Notes: generated by a model not told the origin, from the letters alone. Positions 1-36,134 are shown, counted from the stretch's first letter. The stretch is 64,000 nt of DNA from Channallabes apus (GCA_030522415.1 CM060106.1:27491967-27555966); one strand, 5' to 3'. A program made the numbers and translations.

Positions 1-180
1 ATTTTTTGGTTATTTATTTTTTTTCTCCCTATGTTGCCGTATTACGAGACTGTCTAGTATAGCAAAATGGTGTGTGTATAAAAATTTTTTATTTATTATT
101 TTCTTTATTGAGACAACAAAAAAAAGGATAAAATGCACGAGAGGAATAATGTATAAACCGTGAAAAGGATGTAGCAAGAG

Positions 181-1276
181 TAGGGTTGGGTACCGAAACC
201 CGGTGCCAATACGGCACCGGTACCTATAGAACCGGTATGTACCGGACCGAAACAGAACGCGAATTTCGGTGCCTCATTTCGGTGCCACTTAAATGCCCGA
301 ACTGTCGATTGAAATATTTGTTCTCTAGATTCATATATTTTTTGTAGATTAATAGTTTATTAGATTAAATAAAAAAAATTAAAAGCACAAATCATCCGGA
401 AATGAGAGACCATCCGACATGCGCGTGAATGCAGCAACTAACGTTACACTCGCTCTGACGGCAGCAGGCGGTCTACCGATAGCTTAGCATGCTAAAGTAA
501 ACAACTCTCGTTAAAATGCCCAAAACTAAACTGTCGAAAGTGTGGCTGTATTTCACAAGAAAGGATTCCGAGACCGCGACGTGCAGCAAATGTCTTACAG
601 CAGTTGCGTGTAAAGGCGGAAACACGTCAAATCTACTGAAACATTCGAGGGCAGACGGAATAAAGTTAAAAGCAGACGGAGGCACCTTGTTTTCTTGCGG
701 ACAACAGCTGGCGCTATCAGTGTGGACGACCCTCAGTCCCAGTCACACCAACTGTAGCAAAAAGGAGTCACTGATTATGATGACGTCAGCAGCCTTTCCG
801 CAGGTTAGTAGTAGGATAATGTAATGTTAATAGCAAAATGCAAATCTTGCATTAATGCTAACAAATAGTCAAACGATTTGTAAAAAACTAATGTAACATG
901 GATTCTGTTTATAATTATGGCTTTCCAGCCTGTACTAGTAGCACTACAACAGTGACCCCATTTACCATTGTAAAGAAGGCTATACATGTCCTGTACAGGG
1001 CAATAAGTCAGGAAAGGATTCATATTTTGACAGAAAAGGCAAATATGGTGAAATTTCTGCAAAAGAACTGCTAAAATTTGAAGCTTACATATTCATATAT
1101 ACTTTAAACTTTTAATATATTAAATTTTTTGTTCAATAAAAATTCATTCTTGAGTCGTCCACTATAATTTTTTGGCTTAAAAGTATCGGTTCAGGCACCG
1201 TTTTGGCACCGGTACCGTTTTCAAAGTATCGATTTGGCACCGGTATCGAAAAAAACCCAAACGATACCCAACCCTA
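181..1276. mobile_element. Non-autonomous hAT element with exact 8-bp target duplication
   Basis: The left end reads TAGGGTTGGGTACCG and the right end is its near inverted complement (CGATACCCAACCCTA). The 8-bp sequence AGCAAGAG stands immediately outside both ends (173-180 and 1277-1284), which is the hAT superfamily signature. Subterminal GGCACCGGTACC-type motifs occur at both ends, as expected of hAT transposase binding sites. Only a broken N-terminal BED zinc-finger region remains inside, so the copy is an internally deleted, immobile derivative. The intact target duplication argues for a fairly recent insertion. It lies in the upstream RNF111 intron. Confidence 0.88.
516..669 (+). pseudogene. 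BED-type zinc-finger remnant of a hAT transposase
   Basis: Translation from ATG 516 begins MPKTKLSKVWLYFTR. It then shows a Cys-Ser-Lys-Cys pair and a following Asn-Leu-Leu-Lys-His, the spacing expected in BED fingers of hAT transposases (aromatic W/F residues, CxxC, then His). The frame continues only about 100 residues and shows no RNase-H-like catalytic domain, so this is the N-terminal stump of the transposase. It sits inside the 181-1276 element. Confidence 0.6.
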
Positions 1277-1437
1277 AGCAAGAGACACTTAAATTAAAAA
1301 TATCATCTAGAAGTCTGTTATTCTTCTTATTAAATTGAATTAATTTAAGAGAATTTAAAAGTGAGGTCATTCTTAACAACTCAATGTCAGTGTATTATTA
1401 TTATTTTTTAATATATACATATACACACGTACATATA

Positions 1438-2704
1438 CAGGTCCTTCTCAAAAAATTAGCATATTGTGATAAAGTTCATTATTTTCTGTAATGTACTGAT
1501 AAACATTAGACTTTCATATATTTTAGATTCATTACACACAACTGAATAAGTTCAAGCCTTTTATTGTTTTAATATTGATGATTGTGGCATACAGCTCATG
1601 AAAACCCAAAATCCCTATCTCAAAAAATTTGCATATTTCATCCGACCAATGAAAGAAAAGTGTTTTTAATACAAAATAAGTCAACCTTCAAATAATTATG
1701 TTCAGTTCTGCACTCAATACTTGGTCGGGAATCCTTTTGCAGATTCTTGTGTCTTGTGTCTCTCAACTTTCTCTTCACAATATCCCACAGATTCTCTATG
1801 GGCTTCAGGTCAGGAGAGTTGGCAGGCCAATTGAGCACAGTAATACCATGGTCAGTAAACCATTTAGCAGTGGTTTTGGCACTGTGAGCAGGTGCCAGGT
1901 CGTGCTGAAAAATTAAATCTTCATCTCCATAAAGCTTTTCAGCAGATGGAAGCATGAAGTGCTCCAAAATCTCCTGATAGCATTGACCCTGCCCTTGATA
2001 AAACACAGTGGACCAACACCAGCAGCTGACATGGCACCCCAGACCATCACTGACTGTGGGTACTTGACACTGGACTTCAGGCATTTTGGCATTTCCCTCT
2101 CCCCAGTCTTCCTCCAGACTCTGGCACCTTGATTTCCGAATGACATGCAAAATTTGCAACCTGTAGCCCATTTCCTGCACACGCCTGTACACGGTGGCTC
2201 TGGATGTTTCTACTCCAGACTCAGTCCACTGCTTCCGCAGGTCCCCCAAGGTCTGGAATCGGTCCTTCTCCACAATCTTCCTCAGGGCCCGGTCACCTCT
2301 TCTCGTTGTGCAGCGTTTTCTGCCACACTTTTTCCTTCCCACAGACTTCCCACTGAGGTTCCTTGATACAGCACTCTGGGAACAGCCTATTCGTTCAGAA
2401 ATTTCTTCCTGTGTCTTACCCTCTTGCTTGAGGGTGTCAATGATGGCCTTCTGGACAGCAGTCAGGTCGGCAGTCTTACCCATGATTGCGGTTTTGAGTA
2501 ATGAACCAGGCTGGGAGTTTTTAAAAGCCTCAGGAATCTTTTGCAGGTGTTTAGAGTTAATTAGTTGATTCAGATGATTAGGTTAATGGCCCGTTTAGAG
2601 AACCTTTTCATAATATGCTAATTTTTTTAGATGTATGCAACAATCATCAATATTAAAACAATAAAAGGCTTGAACTACTTCAGTTTGCGTGTAATGAATC
2701 TAAA
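1438..2704 (-). mobile_element. Tc1-like transposon, one end truncated
   Basis: The left end (CAGGTCCTTCTC..., after a TA at 1436-1437) begins a long terminal repeat. Its inner part (about 1520-1580) recurs as an inverted copy at about 2641-2704, with shared words such as CAATCATCAATATTAAAAC. The right copy stops at about 2704 where the left still has roughly 85 bp to go, so the transposase-5' end is truncated. Between the repeats lies a broken Tc1 transposase on the - strand. Typical of decayed fish Tc1 copies. Confidence 0.85.
1685..2483 (-). pseudogene. Tc1-family DDE transposase, deleted and frameshifted
   Basis: From ATG 2483 the N-terminus is intact: MGKTADLTAVQKAIIDTLKQ, a paired-like helix-turn-helix with SQSAVSRNLSGKSVGRKKCG, followed by the second HTH (RATVYRRVQEMGYRLQ). 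The centre is damaged. Residues around VMVWGAMSAAGVGPL fall in another frame (about 1913-2100), and the segment with the first catalytic Asp is missing. The C-terminal half resumes with the second Asp (IFQHDLAPAHSA) and, exactly 34 residues later, the Glu of SPDLKPIENLWD, the DD34E spacing of Tc1. It cannot encode an active enzyme. Confidence 0.85.
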
Positions 2705-5700
2705 CAGGAAAAAACGCAAGCAAAGACCAACAAGCAACTTTCAGGCAACCTACTGAATGAGAACTTCGAAGAGACAGGTGCTGTAACACATTACTTAGCG
2801 AAGGTCACGGTGGTCTTCACAATGTTATAAAAGAGGGACATAAACTAGTAAACGCCCAAGGCCGGAAATACAAGTTCCCTTCATGGAGCTATCTATTTCT
2901 AGTGCCATTATTTGTTTTTAGTCTATGTAAATGTTTGAATACTAAATGGTACATTTCATAGTAAAATTTTGTAGTTTAAAGTTTAAATCACAGATTGAAA
3001 TTTTTAATCAAATTGTCCAGTCGTAATCTATCAGCTGTGGTGTTTTCTGTTCTACCGTCAGCCAGAGTGCGGCTCGGCCGATGTGTTTAGTGCAGCAAAC
3101 AGCAGGACATGCGTGCTTCATAGTGACAGATCAAATAAAAAGATTGTATTTCATGGTTTAATTTCTAGCTCTTGTTTCGTAAACGTTCTTTCAGTGAAAA
3201 TAAGTAAGGAAAAAAAAAATCAAAGACTCCAGACATTATAATCGATCTGTTCTGTGCATCCTGGTTACTGATTTGTCTCTCTCCAAGAAAACAATCCATA
3301 TAAATGATGCACTAAATTTAATTAGATGAACAAATGTGTGGAGAATGAAAGCACAATCATGAGGAGCTCCACTGACAAATGTAACTATATACACGTCAGA
3401 GAGTGCCTGTGCTGTCTCTCACATCTGACTCACACCGACTTATCTGACAAGTAGCTACATCCGCAGTGTAACCACAACTAGATTATTTCCAGCTAAGATT
3501 AAACGGGCAACTTTCTTCCTACAGTAGCTAGAGCTAACTTCATCAAGCAATAATTTTGTACTAGTAACTATCTTTGAATCATTAACAGGGCTGGTAAACG
3601 CATAGTAGTTGCTTGTGTGTTTCTTCAGCATTAGCAAACTGTATCCATATCGTCCTTCCGGTTTCTTGATGACCACAGAACACGAAGAACTGGTGTATAA
3701 ATGTCTAACACCAACTGTGGTGCTGGAAAGGAAGGTTTAGCGAACATTATGTGCTTTTATTTGGTTTTTACACTTTAGTTTTCACAACATAAGTTGGAAA
3801 TGTTCAGGAAGAGCAGAAGGATTGGGCAAAAATTTGAGTCTTGCTCGCTCGCTCGCTCCCATTCTTGCTCACTCACTGTCTTGCATTTGGTCAGCGTTAG
3901 TTTCTGCTCCATGGGAAGTAGGTGGGTGGAGAAAACTGAAACACACCAGAGCAACTCCTTTGAGCTCTGGGGCTTTTCCCTTTTACCCCCACACCCTGGT
4001 CCTCAAGGGCTGACGCTCATCTTAATCCCATCCTCAGAGGGAAAAAAAAATTGGTCAGAACTGTTACTATTGGCATTACTGCAAAGAAAGACCTAGGTTA
4101 TAGTTGTAGCCATTTTTTATCTTTGACATTTCTGGTTCATGTCTGCATGGATACTGGACTGGATTTATTATTATTTTTTTTATTATTATTAAATAATTAA
4201 ATCTTTTAAATCAGCACATGGTGCGTGGAAGTTAATTTACCACATGTGAGGCAAGACTGCCATTACTGATAAAGGCCTGCTGTAAAAGATGTAACACACA
4301 CAGGCATATTTTATTAGATGAATGCAAAATAATTATATACAGCAGGAGTTCACACACAAGGGGTTGTAACCCCATAACACTTTCAGACAAGCCACGTTTA
4401 AATTAACACGCGTTCATCTTTCTTTCTTCCCTCCCCCCCCCCCCCCCCTCACTAGACCAAGAGTTGAAATACACAAATGTTTCTCTTACAATATGTTTAA
4501 TTGTTAGTAGTGTAGTGCTCTGTTCTAAATGTCTAAAAGACAGTGTAGGCTGGTCAAGACCTGGGGTCAAAGAAAATTCATAACGAGATCGATCGAACTG
4601 AAAGTTTGCAAACCACCGACGTACAGTTTGAACAAGAAGATCAGAAACAGAGTTTTTGTTTTTTCTGCATCCAAAAGGTGTGAACTCTTTTATTTTTAGC
4701 AGATCTGCCATAAGAAGAACTTTATCAACTGTAGCAGCAAATGTATTGGCTTTGTTAAAGCAGCATGATGCAGGCATGTTATGAGCATGGCGTTTGCTTG
4801 TTTGCTTCTCATGCAGAGGCGAGGCGAAGGTGCTAAGCAGCAGCACTCGGTAGGGTTCACTACCCTAACAACACACCCAGGAGGATGCTGGTAGTTGCTA
4901 GAGTCGCCTACTTCTACCTCAGTACACTCGATGTGGTAAAGCACATGCAAAAGTCAGGCGCACTATTAAAATGGAGAATATTTCAATCGGATAAGTCACT
5001 TTAGGAGTTTTTTTTTTGTTGTTGTTGTTTTTTTGTTTTTTTCCTCCTTCTTGCCTTGCTTAATTTGTTTTACAGATATAACAAAAATATATCACTACTT
5101 TAGAGTGGAGTGGTCCAGCTTATTTCATAGCTGAATAAAACTTTAAGCTAGGGACTTAATTTCATGTGTTTAAGACTTATTAATGGTCTATATTTTCATG
5201 CTGAGAACCAAAAGTTCCCATCATTATTTTATTACGTTTTTGGATATTCTAGAAACCGTTACCTAGCAACATGAGGAAAAATATGAAACTGTTGCTAAAA
5301 CAGAAAAGGTTTAATGTCGAGCCAGTGACTGTTAACATGTGGTCACTGTTTTATTCTCAGTACTGTGTATCAAAGTGTACTTTTTCACAGTATTGTATAC
5401 TCGTATCTCTCTCTCACACACACACACACACAGTATTCTATGTATATTTTAAAGTAGTTGACTGGAAAGAGCTTGTGGTGCCTTGTCCTCGTTTGCCACA
5501 GAGGCAGTGTGTGACTTGTCATGAAAACACCCTGAGATTTCTCATGGCGTGGGGGGGGGGGAAGGCAGGACAGACGGCCAATCGGAGGCCAGCTGCAGGG
5601 ACAGCACAACAAAAACGCAAGCGTCTGCAAACAGCGGACTTGGACTGCAGCTTCAGCCTGACCTACATTTGCACTCTGGCACCGAACACATGCTGACTTT

Positions 5701-6279
5701 ATGGCTGCGTTTAAAATGGGCTCATATTAAGCTGTATGTGAGATAGTAACGGAAAGGAGGGCAAAAGACAATCATGTGCCTCGTGGTGTTTGCGCGGCTG
5801 TCTCTTGCCGTTTGAGAAGCTTTTGAGGGTTCTTTCAAATATTTTTATTTTTTTTTGTGTGTGGTCCTAAAATATAACCGCTGTTGCAAAGATACGGTTT
5901 TGCCTTTGTTTTGTCCTGACACTAATCGCAGATGTATGATAAAAGATGAATGTTTATTACTCCTGTGTTTTAGCCGGATATATTCAGACAGCATTTATTA
6001 TTTAAGAACAGATCTTATTATCTGGACAGCATTTGCTTTGCCTTGTGCTTAGTGTAGCAATTTCCTTCCTAATTTGTTCTGTTTGTACACAGTGGCCTAC
6101 TAATCTGATCACATCATGGCTAGTAATCGGCAAAAAATAATCATTTTGTTTGCAATGTATTAATCTAGTGGACACTTTGACAGACTGCCCAAATATACTC
6201 TGATTTCTGTTAGAGTATACTGTATTTGTGGACCCTCTGGACAGCAATCAAACTAGCTTCGCGACCAGCGTTTTCTTCC
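2705..6279. other. Intronic or intergenic DNA without recognisable gene
   Basis: AT-rich sequence with homopolymer runs (C-run 4433-4448, T-run 5011-5042) and a short (CA)n at 5414-5431. Open frames here (for example 4403-4846 on the - strand) have no recognisable domain, no splice context and no codon character that I can defend. By position it is part of the upstream RNF111 intron, because the first visible exon is at 9301. Confidence 0.6.
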
Positions 6280-6385
6280 GACAGAGAATAAAAAATATCG
6301 AACGTTCTATCGAACAAATTTTTTATTGATCTCGATCACGTGTCTATCGCGAAACATATCGTTATCGTTTTATCGCCCAGGCCTA
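6280..6385. mobile_element. hAT-type element end fragment
   Basis: The stretch is rich in ATCG words (CGATCACGTGTCTATCGCG, CGTTATCGTTTTATCG) and ends in GCCCAGGCCTA. The complement, TAGGCCTGGGCGATA, looks like the terminal repeat of widespread vertebrate hAT (Charlie-like) elements. No partner end was found nearby, so it is a solo terminal fragment. Confidence 0.45.
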
Positions 6386-7129
6386 CGCCTGAGCCAACGG
6401 TTTTTCTCTCTTGCACTGCAGAATTGTGGCCGACACACACACACACACACACGCGCGCACACTGCTCTCCACAGAAACTACGGCGGTGATTCTGTTAGTT
6501 TGTGCACACGCGAGTGTCATTGGCGATGGTTATTGCTAATTTTCAGATAAGTAGATTTATGACCGCTGTTTACGGAATTGTGGTCCAGTGCAGGAGATGC
6601 ATTGTGGGTAATGCAGTCCGGTGTGTGTGAATGCGAGATGTAGGCTAGGATATAGAGCCTGAGTTTTGTTCTTCAGTAGTTTTTTCAGTTGGATTTAAGT
6701 GCAGGATCCACCCGAAAGTTTGTACCTTAGCCTGACAATGCAGCAAATAAAAGAACGGGGGCATCGACCAGTTTGTCCATCTCATCATTACACGAGCATG
6801 AATTAACGGGTTGTTACGCTGTCGCGAGCAACATTAAAATAAAGTGGAGAAGCTTTAATAATTTGGAAGAGAACAACAGTCTTTCCGTTGATGGGTGTGT
6901 GTGTGTTTAATTCAGACGAGAGGAGAAAGTTTTACTGTGTAAGCTGAGAAGGGGGAGACAGGAGGGGCTGAAAGCAAGAGTCTCCACTTACTCTTGCCTC
7001 ACACATACAGCGCCTGCGTGCATTTGGGAAACACGTATCTGTCTGGATTTATTTTTTACTTTTTTTTTTAAAGGTAAAGTGCAAGTTGATTTGTTTTATT
7101 TTTACTTTATATTTTGTGTTAATTATTTT

Positions 7130-7255
7130 TATGTATATTTTTTGAGAATGTAGAACGAATAATTTAAATTTCCATTATTTCTTATGGGTTACGAGTGTTT
7201 TGGAATACGAGCCCACTTCCTCGTAATTTTGTGCTCGTAATCCGAGGTTCCACTG
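7130..7255. mobile_element. pogo/Tigger-like MITE right end
   Basis: The sequence ends in CGTAATCCGAGGTTCCACTG followed by TA (7256-7257). The complement, CAGTGGAACCTCGG, is a pogo-like terminal repeat. The upstream words TTCTTATGGGTTACGAG and CGAATAATTTAAATTTCC are typical of this family in fish. The left end was not located. Confidence 0.5.
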
Positions 7256-7282
7256 TATCTAAAAATATTGTCATAAAGCCCT

Positions 7283-8818
7283 AGTAAAAAAGAAGTATGC
7301 TAAGTATACTAAATCCTAGCGTGCCAAAGCATACTTAAATGTACTTGCTCCAGACTAATGACTAGTATACTTGAAGTTTGCTATTTTGGAACAACTAATT
7401 TTGTACTAAGTGTATTTACGTTGTAATTAAATTGTACAAAAGCACAATTTTAAGTGTATTAAGTATACTTTTGTGTGCTAAAGTGGAACGATTTTATGTA
7501 TACTTAGTACACTTAAAGTATATGGCTGTGTGTGTACTAACGTACATACCTGACAGTAATTAATACAATTTAAGTATATATTTAATGTATTATAAGTACA
7601 TTACAGCCATTTTTACTGTATTACAAATACATGATTAATACACTATGAGTATATTCTTATTGCAGCAGTAGCATGCTGTTATACTTCTGGACAATTACAA
7701 ATACTAAAAAAGTACACTTTGTGGTTAATACAAATATACTTTATTGTATCATACAGTACACACAACCTTCTATAATACTGTATTGCAAATGTGTTACCAG
7801 TACATTAAAGGTGTTTAGGATAATTTACAAATGCTAAATGCATTTTCTACACTATAACATGTTTTGAAACACATTACATCAGTAATTATGAGGCAGATTT
7901 TATTCATGAGTTCAACAGATTTAATTTGCACAAGGTTACAAAAAAGCACCACTATAGTTTGTGTTCAACAAAAACGTGTTCACAAACAAAAATATAAACT
8001 GTTGTGTGCACACAGACATTAGTATTAGAATCTACAGGTACAGTATTAGTTTAAACCTGGTGTGTTGATTCTGTTACACAGAGACTGAAAACAGGCCGAG
8101 AGCTACAGAGCCATTATACCACAATCAAAGTACAGAACACATTAATAACAACACATTACACAATACATTCTACAGCTTAAAGTATGTACTTAATTACAAA
8201 ATTACCTAATAAAAACCGTTAAATTTACCTTATGCCGATGAAAATAAAATATTAACGATATGAACTAACGCACGCGATGATGCAGCTTCAGCCGTTAGTT
8301 CAAACTAGAAGTGGAGAACTGGGGAGCCAATCAGAGAACGGACAGTCCGAAATCTGCCCGCCTCCAGTCTCTGATTGGCTGGTGTGGCCGATTCTAGTCT
8401 CCACTTGGCTGGAATAGTTTACAGAGTTCACAACGCTGCTGCAGTTAGTGTAAGTGTCGCTTTATGACAGTGAGCGGACAGAAGAGTGAGAGAGTGCACA
8501 CATAAATTGTCTTGAACGGCAAAAGTGATTTTCAGCGCGCAAGAACGAGTTTGAGATCGCGCGCGAACTAGAGAGATTCAACGTGCAAAACCGAGTCTAA
8601 AACCGCGCACGAGAGAGTAGTGCACTAAATATAAGTACATATTAATAAGTACATTTAAATTTAACTGATAATATATTGAGACTACCATATATTAAAGATT
8701 CTAATGTATACCATGTGTATGGTACAATTTTTTTGTTAGTATATTTGCAGTGTATTATTGAGGATTTCAATATATTTGTAATATACTAAAGTGTATTTTT
8801 ATTTTTTTTTCCACTGGG
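7283..8818. mobile_element. AT-rich putative DNA transposon with an internal CCAAT-box core
   Basis: About 1.5 kb built of repeated AGTATACTTA/TAAGTACA-type words at both flanks. Imperfect inverted ends (CCCTAGTAAAAAAG at the left; a terminus whose complement starts CCCCAGTGGAAAAA at the right) surround a GC-richer centre at about 8270-8610. The centre contains GCCAATCAGAG (8326-8336) and the inverted box CTGATTGGCTGG (8371-8382), which look like promoter elements. No transposase frame is present and no clear target duplication was found. Superfamily not assigned. Confidence 0.4.
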
Positions 8819-8869
8819 GAGGCCATATATATTTATTGTTTGTATGTTGAAGACCACTTTTGTGCAGTC

Positions 8870-9152
8870 TGGAGCTAAAGGACAATTAGAAGAAGAAGAA
8901 GAATATTCAATTATTGTCACATGTACTTTTTTACAGCACAGCGAAATTTCTTCTTCGCATATCCCAATTAGGAAACTGGGGTCAGAGCGCAGGGTCAGCC
9001 AGCTTACAGCGCCCCTGGAGCAGATAGGGTTAAGGGCCTTGCTCAAGGGCTCAACAGTGGCAACTTGCCGATGCTGGGGTTCGAACCCCCGACCTTCCGA
9101 TCAGTAACCCAGAAACCCACAGCCTTAACCGATTGAGCCACCACAGCCCCTC
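8870..9152 (-). repeat. tRNA-derived SINE
   Basis: Read on the - strand, the head runs from about 9150 with GGCTCAATCGGTTAAGGC, resembling a tRNA D-arm/box A. Box B, GGGGTTCGAACCCC, follows at 9077-9090. The body continues with the fish SINE motif GAGCAAGGCCCTTAACCC and a TTATTGTCACATGTAC tail. It ends about 150 bp before the first visible RNF111 exon. Confidence 0.7.
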
Positions 9153-9300
9153 AATTATATTGTTGAATAATTTTTTTTCTTTGTTACAACAACTTGTCGC
9201 AAAGTAAATCAATTTTAGTCTGTTTACGAAAGTGCACATATTGTCTTATTGTAAGAGTAACCAAATAACCTTTTGGTTTCATTTATGTTTTGTCTCTCAG

Positions 9301-32889
<23,589 letters not shown>

Positions 32890-33426
32890 TGCTGTTTTTC
32901 TAGTGACTTTTTTTTTTTGTCGTCGTACTGTTTTATGTTTTTTTTTTTTTTTTTTTCTCCAGTAACACATTCAACCAAAGATGGCATGAATTACCTGTGC
33001 AGATCCAATACCGAAAAAAAAAAAATACAAAAAAAATGAGAAAAAATAATTTGACTGCCAGCTACCATAGTATCAATAATGTTAGAAATTACATTTTCAT
33101 TAAGGGTTTCAAATTTTATTGTATTTATAAAGCTTTTATGTAGCTTTTAATTGTTTCACAAGTGTCATAGTATATTATTTTTATTTTATTTTTTATTTTG
33201 CATGGATCCTTGCAATGCATTTCTTTGCACATATAGATGATAACGGGCCTGTCAAACTTTACAGACTTGCAGGCAAGAAGAGCTGCTCTGGTAAAGAAGC
33301 ATTTTTTTATATACCTAATGCCTTGCTTTACTGGAATAGAATATCAACCTCCATTATAAATCATTGCAGGACTCATTATCAAGTATATTGATTAGGTTCA
33401 TGGTTTAGAAAGTGTGGTCTGCGAAT

Positions 33427-33462
<36 letters not shown>

Positions 33463-34310
33463 CAAATCAACACATTCCTTAATTAGGAAACGAGATCATG
33501 TTTGAGATGAGCTCTTGTTATCAGTGTTCACCTTCACACAGCGTTCATCATCACTCTTCTCTCCCCTGGGGATCAGCAAACCTTCATGTCCTGATGGTTC
33601 CCGCTTTGCACCTCCGCATCGGGTGAGGGGAGGGAGGGTGGGGGCACCTGAATGTCACCTGTATCTGTTTTTAGTATCATTACAATCAGAGCCGTGTTCG
33701 GTCACATGCTCTGTCTGAACTGTCACTGCTTGGTCCAGTGTGGCAACTCTGGCACAAACACAGTCACCACACAGCCTGGAGGAATTCTGAAACTGAGTAT
33801 TGATTTATTCATGCTTTTCCTGGATTTTTAATTTTTTTTTCCTTTTCCCTGTTATCTCTCATCCCTTCACGTCTCCGAAAGTGACTCTTAAAGGCTGATT
33901 ACTCTGTTCAGATTAACACAAACGCACACACTCTCATGAATGCATTCGTATTTCTCTCTCTAGAGCTGTGCAGCAAACTGTCGTCTCATGATTTTCTTTT
34001 GTTTTCTTTTTGCTGCTGTGAAAGCCTAACACTAATATTATTCTTAACTAGCTAACTTGCATATACTTGCACATGAGAGACAAAAAAAACAGGAGTGCAT
34101 TGAAAAAGAAGTGTGCTAAGGACATGGATTTGCTCTGTTTGCTGAGTTTTGGGAGGGGAAACAAAATGTAATTTTGAATGGAGTGTTGGAATACAGTACT
34201 TAATGGCAGGTATCCATGCATTCATAGACTTAATGATCCCAGGGTAATGCGCCTTGGGATTTACGTTAGTTTTAAAATAATAATATTAATAAAGTTAGGT
34301 AACTCTTTAT
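32890..34310 (+). other. rnf111: rnf111 3' untranslated region
   Basis: This follows the TGA at 32887. It contains several T-runs (32906-32915, 32939-32956, 33429-33459) and has a candidate AATAAA at 34288-34293 that would end the transcript near 34310. No open frame of interest. Actual 3' end unknown. Confidence 0.5.
34288..34293 (+). terminator. rnf111: Candidate poly(A) signal AATAAA for rnf111
   Basis: First canonical hexamer that I see downstream of the stop codon, followed within about 30 bp by a GT-rich segment (ATGATGTGTTGTGATT). Earlier non-canonical sites are possible. Confidence 0.4.
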
Positions 34311-34769
34311 GATGTGTTGTGATTCATTTATAATAAAATGGTACATGCATCTCATACATCATGAACTCTACCTTTTAAAATAATGATCTGAAGGTATTAT
34401 TTAAAAAAATGCTAACATATCCATGAATTAATTGTACAGAGTCTGGTCCATTTGTTCATCAATTCAGTTTTTTTTTTTTTTTTTATCTCTACCAAATACT
34501 TGATACTACAGTATATTGAAATGATCTATAAATATGATCTTTAAGGTCAGCTTGATGTTGGGGGTATTTACATCCAAAGTTAATTAAGTCAACACTGCAG
34601 AATGTTTATGCACATTTCATGGCCTGGTGTGCGTTATTTCTTTCTTGTTTCACTCACAAGTAAGGAGTTGAAAAGGATGAGTTGTTTGCAAGAGTGGCAT
34701 TTGCTTTTAGAATCAGTGGTTGTTAACTCGCAATAATTTCAACAGGCCGTTGCACTCAGTGAATCAAGC

Positions 34770-35270
34770 GATCGTTAGGCTGAAGAATTAAAATAAACCC
34801 ATGAGGGAGCTAGCAGAAACCTTAGGTGTCACCAAATATTTAGTACATTCCTAAAAAGAAAGAATGGAGATTAAAAAGGCTGTGATAGAATTCTCTCAGT
34901 GCGGAAGAAATATCTTTACAACATTCAGCTAGTTTTAAAACGCCATCCATGAGGTGGGTGTATTTGTGAAATCCAACAATTATAAGATTTTACCAGAGGA
35001 AATGGAGAAGGGTTTATTACAAAACATGAGTCTCAAAAACAATTATGATAAGAATTATGGAAGGAAAGAGAGCACAGAGAAGGGACGGAACTGCTCATGG
35101 TCCAAAGCAGACCAACTCACTTGTGAGGCTTGGTGGACCTAGTGTAAATGGCATTGTCATGTACAGTATAAATGCCAATGGGATTAGTTGCCTTGTATTT
35201 ATTTTCAATGTGACTGCTTACCAATGCAGCAAGAGATATTTTAAGTGTATGTGGTTATAGTATTATTTGT
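34770..35270 (+). mobile_element. Ancient Tc1-like transposase remnant
   Basis: Translated fragments include RELAETLGVTKYLVHS (34803-34850), similar to the second helix-turn-helix of Tc1 transposases. A later piece, KLGGPSVNGIVMYSINANGI (about 35130-35190), is weaker. Several frames and stops are involved and no terminal repeats were found. Confidence 0.35.
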
Positions 35271-35391
35271 TAAGAGTCAGTTAAAATTAACCTGATGCTT
35301 ACTTTAAAAGCAACCCATGACAGCAGACGAAAAATTAATTGACTGTAATGGCCTACTTGGTAACCTGACCTGAATTCAAATAAGCATGTGC

Positions 35392-36120
35392 AGTGCATCT
35401 TAAAAAAAATCAGAATATGGTGGAAAAGTAATGTTTTTTTTCAGAATTTAATACAAAATGTTATTCTAGATTCAATATATGTAAAGTGAAATATTTCAAA
35501 CCTTTTTGTTTTAATTTCTATGATTATGGCTTAAACATCATGAAAATAAAAACTACAGTGTCTCAAAATATTAGAATGTCATTTTGGCTTTGAGTAAAGT
35601 ACTATTCATACAGTATACATATTGTGTATTTATTAGTAGCAAGGATGACTTTTGCAGGTTTTAAAAGATTAAGTGAAGCCAATTCGAGAACTTAAGGGAA
35701 CTTCACAAGGAATGGAATGAGGGTGGAGTCGGTGTATCAAGAGGCACACGGACTGGGGCTACAACTGTTGCGTTCCTAGTATCAAGCCTCTCCTGAACCA
35801 GAGACAACGTCGGACAGGTGTTACCTTGGCTAAGGAGAAAAATAACGATTCACTCAGCAGTTCAAGGTGTCTTTTCGCCGATTATAGTAAAATTTGCTTC
35901 TCATTTGGAAATCAAGGTCACAGTGTCTAGAGGAGACCTGGATGGAGCTTTGTGGAGATGCCAGTCTGCTTTTCCAGCAGAACTTTCAGTGCCAAAACTA
36001 CTACTGTTTTGCCGAATAAGATATTACTGTGCTTAATTGTCCAGCCAACATTCCTGACCTGATTCTCTATTGGGTATTGTGAAAACAAAGATGAGAAACT
36101 CCTGACTCAACAAAGCAACT
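35392..36120 (+). mobile_element. Internally deleted Tc1-like element
   Basis: It starts at about CAGTGCATCTTAAAAAAAATC and has the AAAATATTAGAATGTCATTT subterminal motif at 35567. Near its end, words such as CCAGCCAACATTCCTGACCT and GGTATTGTGAAAACAAAGATGAG correspond to the Tc1 transposase C-terminus (WPANSPDL...ENLWGIVK) with frameshifts. The middle contains CATTTGGAAATCAAGGTCAC, typical of a fish Tc1 family. Confidence 0.55.
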
Positions 36121-36134
36121 ATCAAAGCAACCTA

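Noticed and set aside
4403..4846. 147-codon open frame on the - strand
   Set aside because: No recognisable domain, poly-Gly/Glu end due to a C-run, no splice or promoter context, and it sits within what must be rnf111 intron or upstream DNA.
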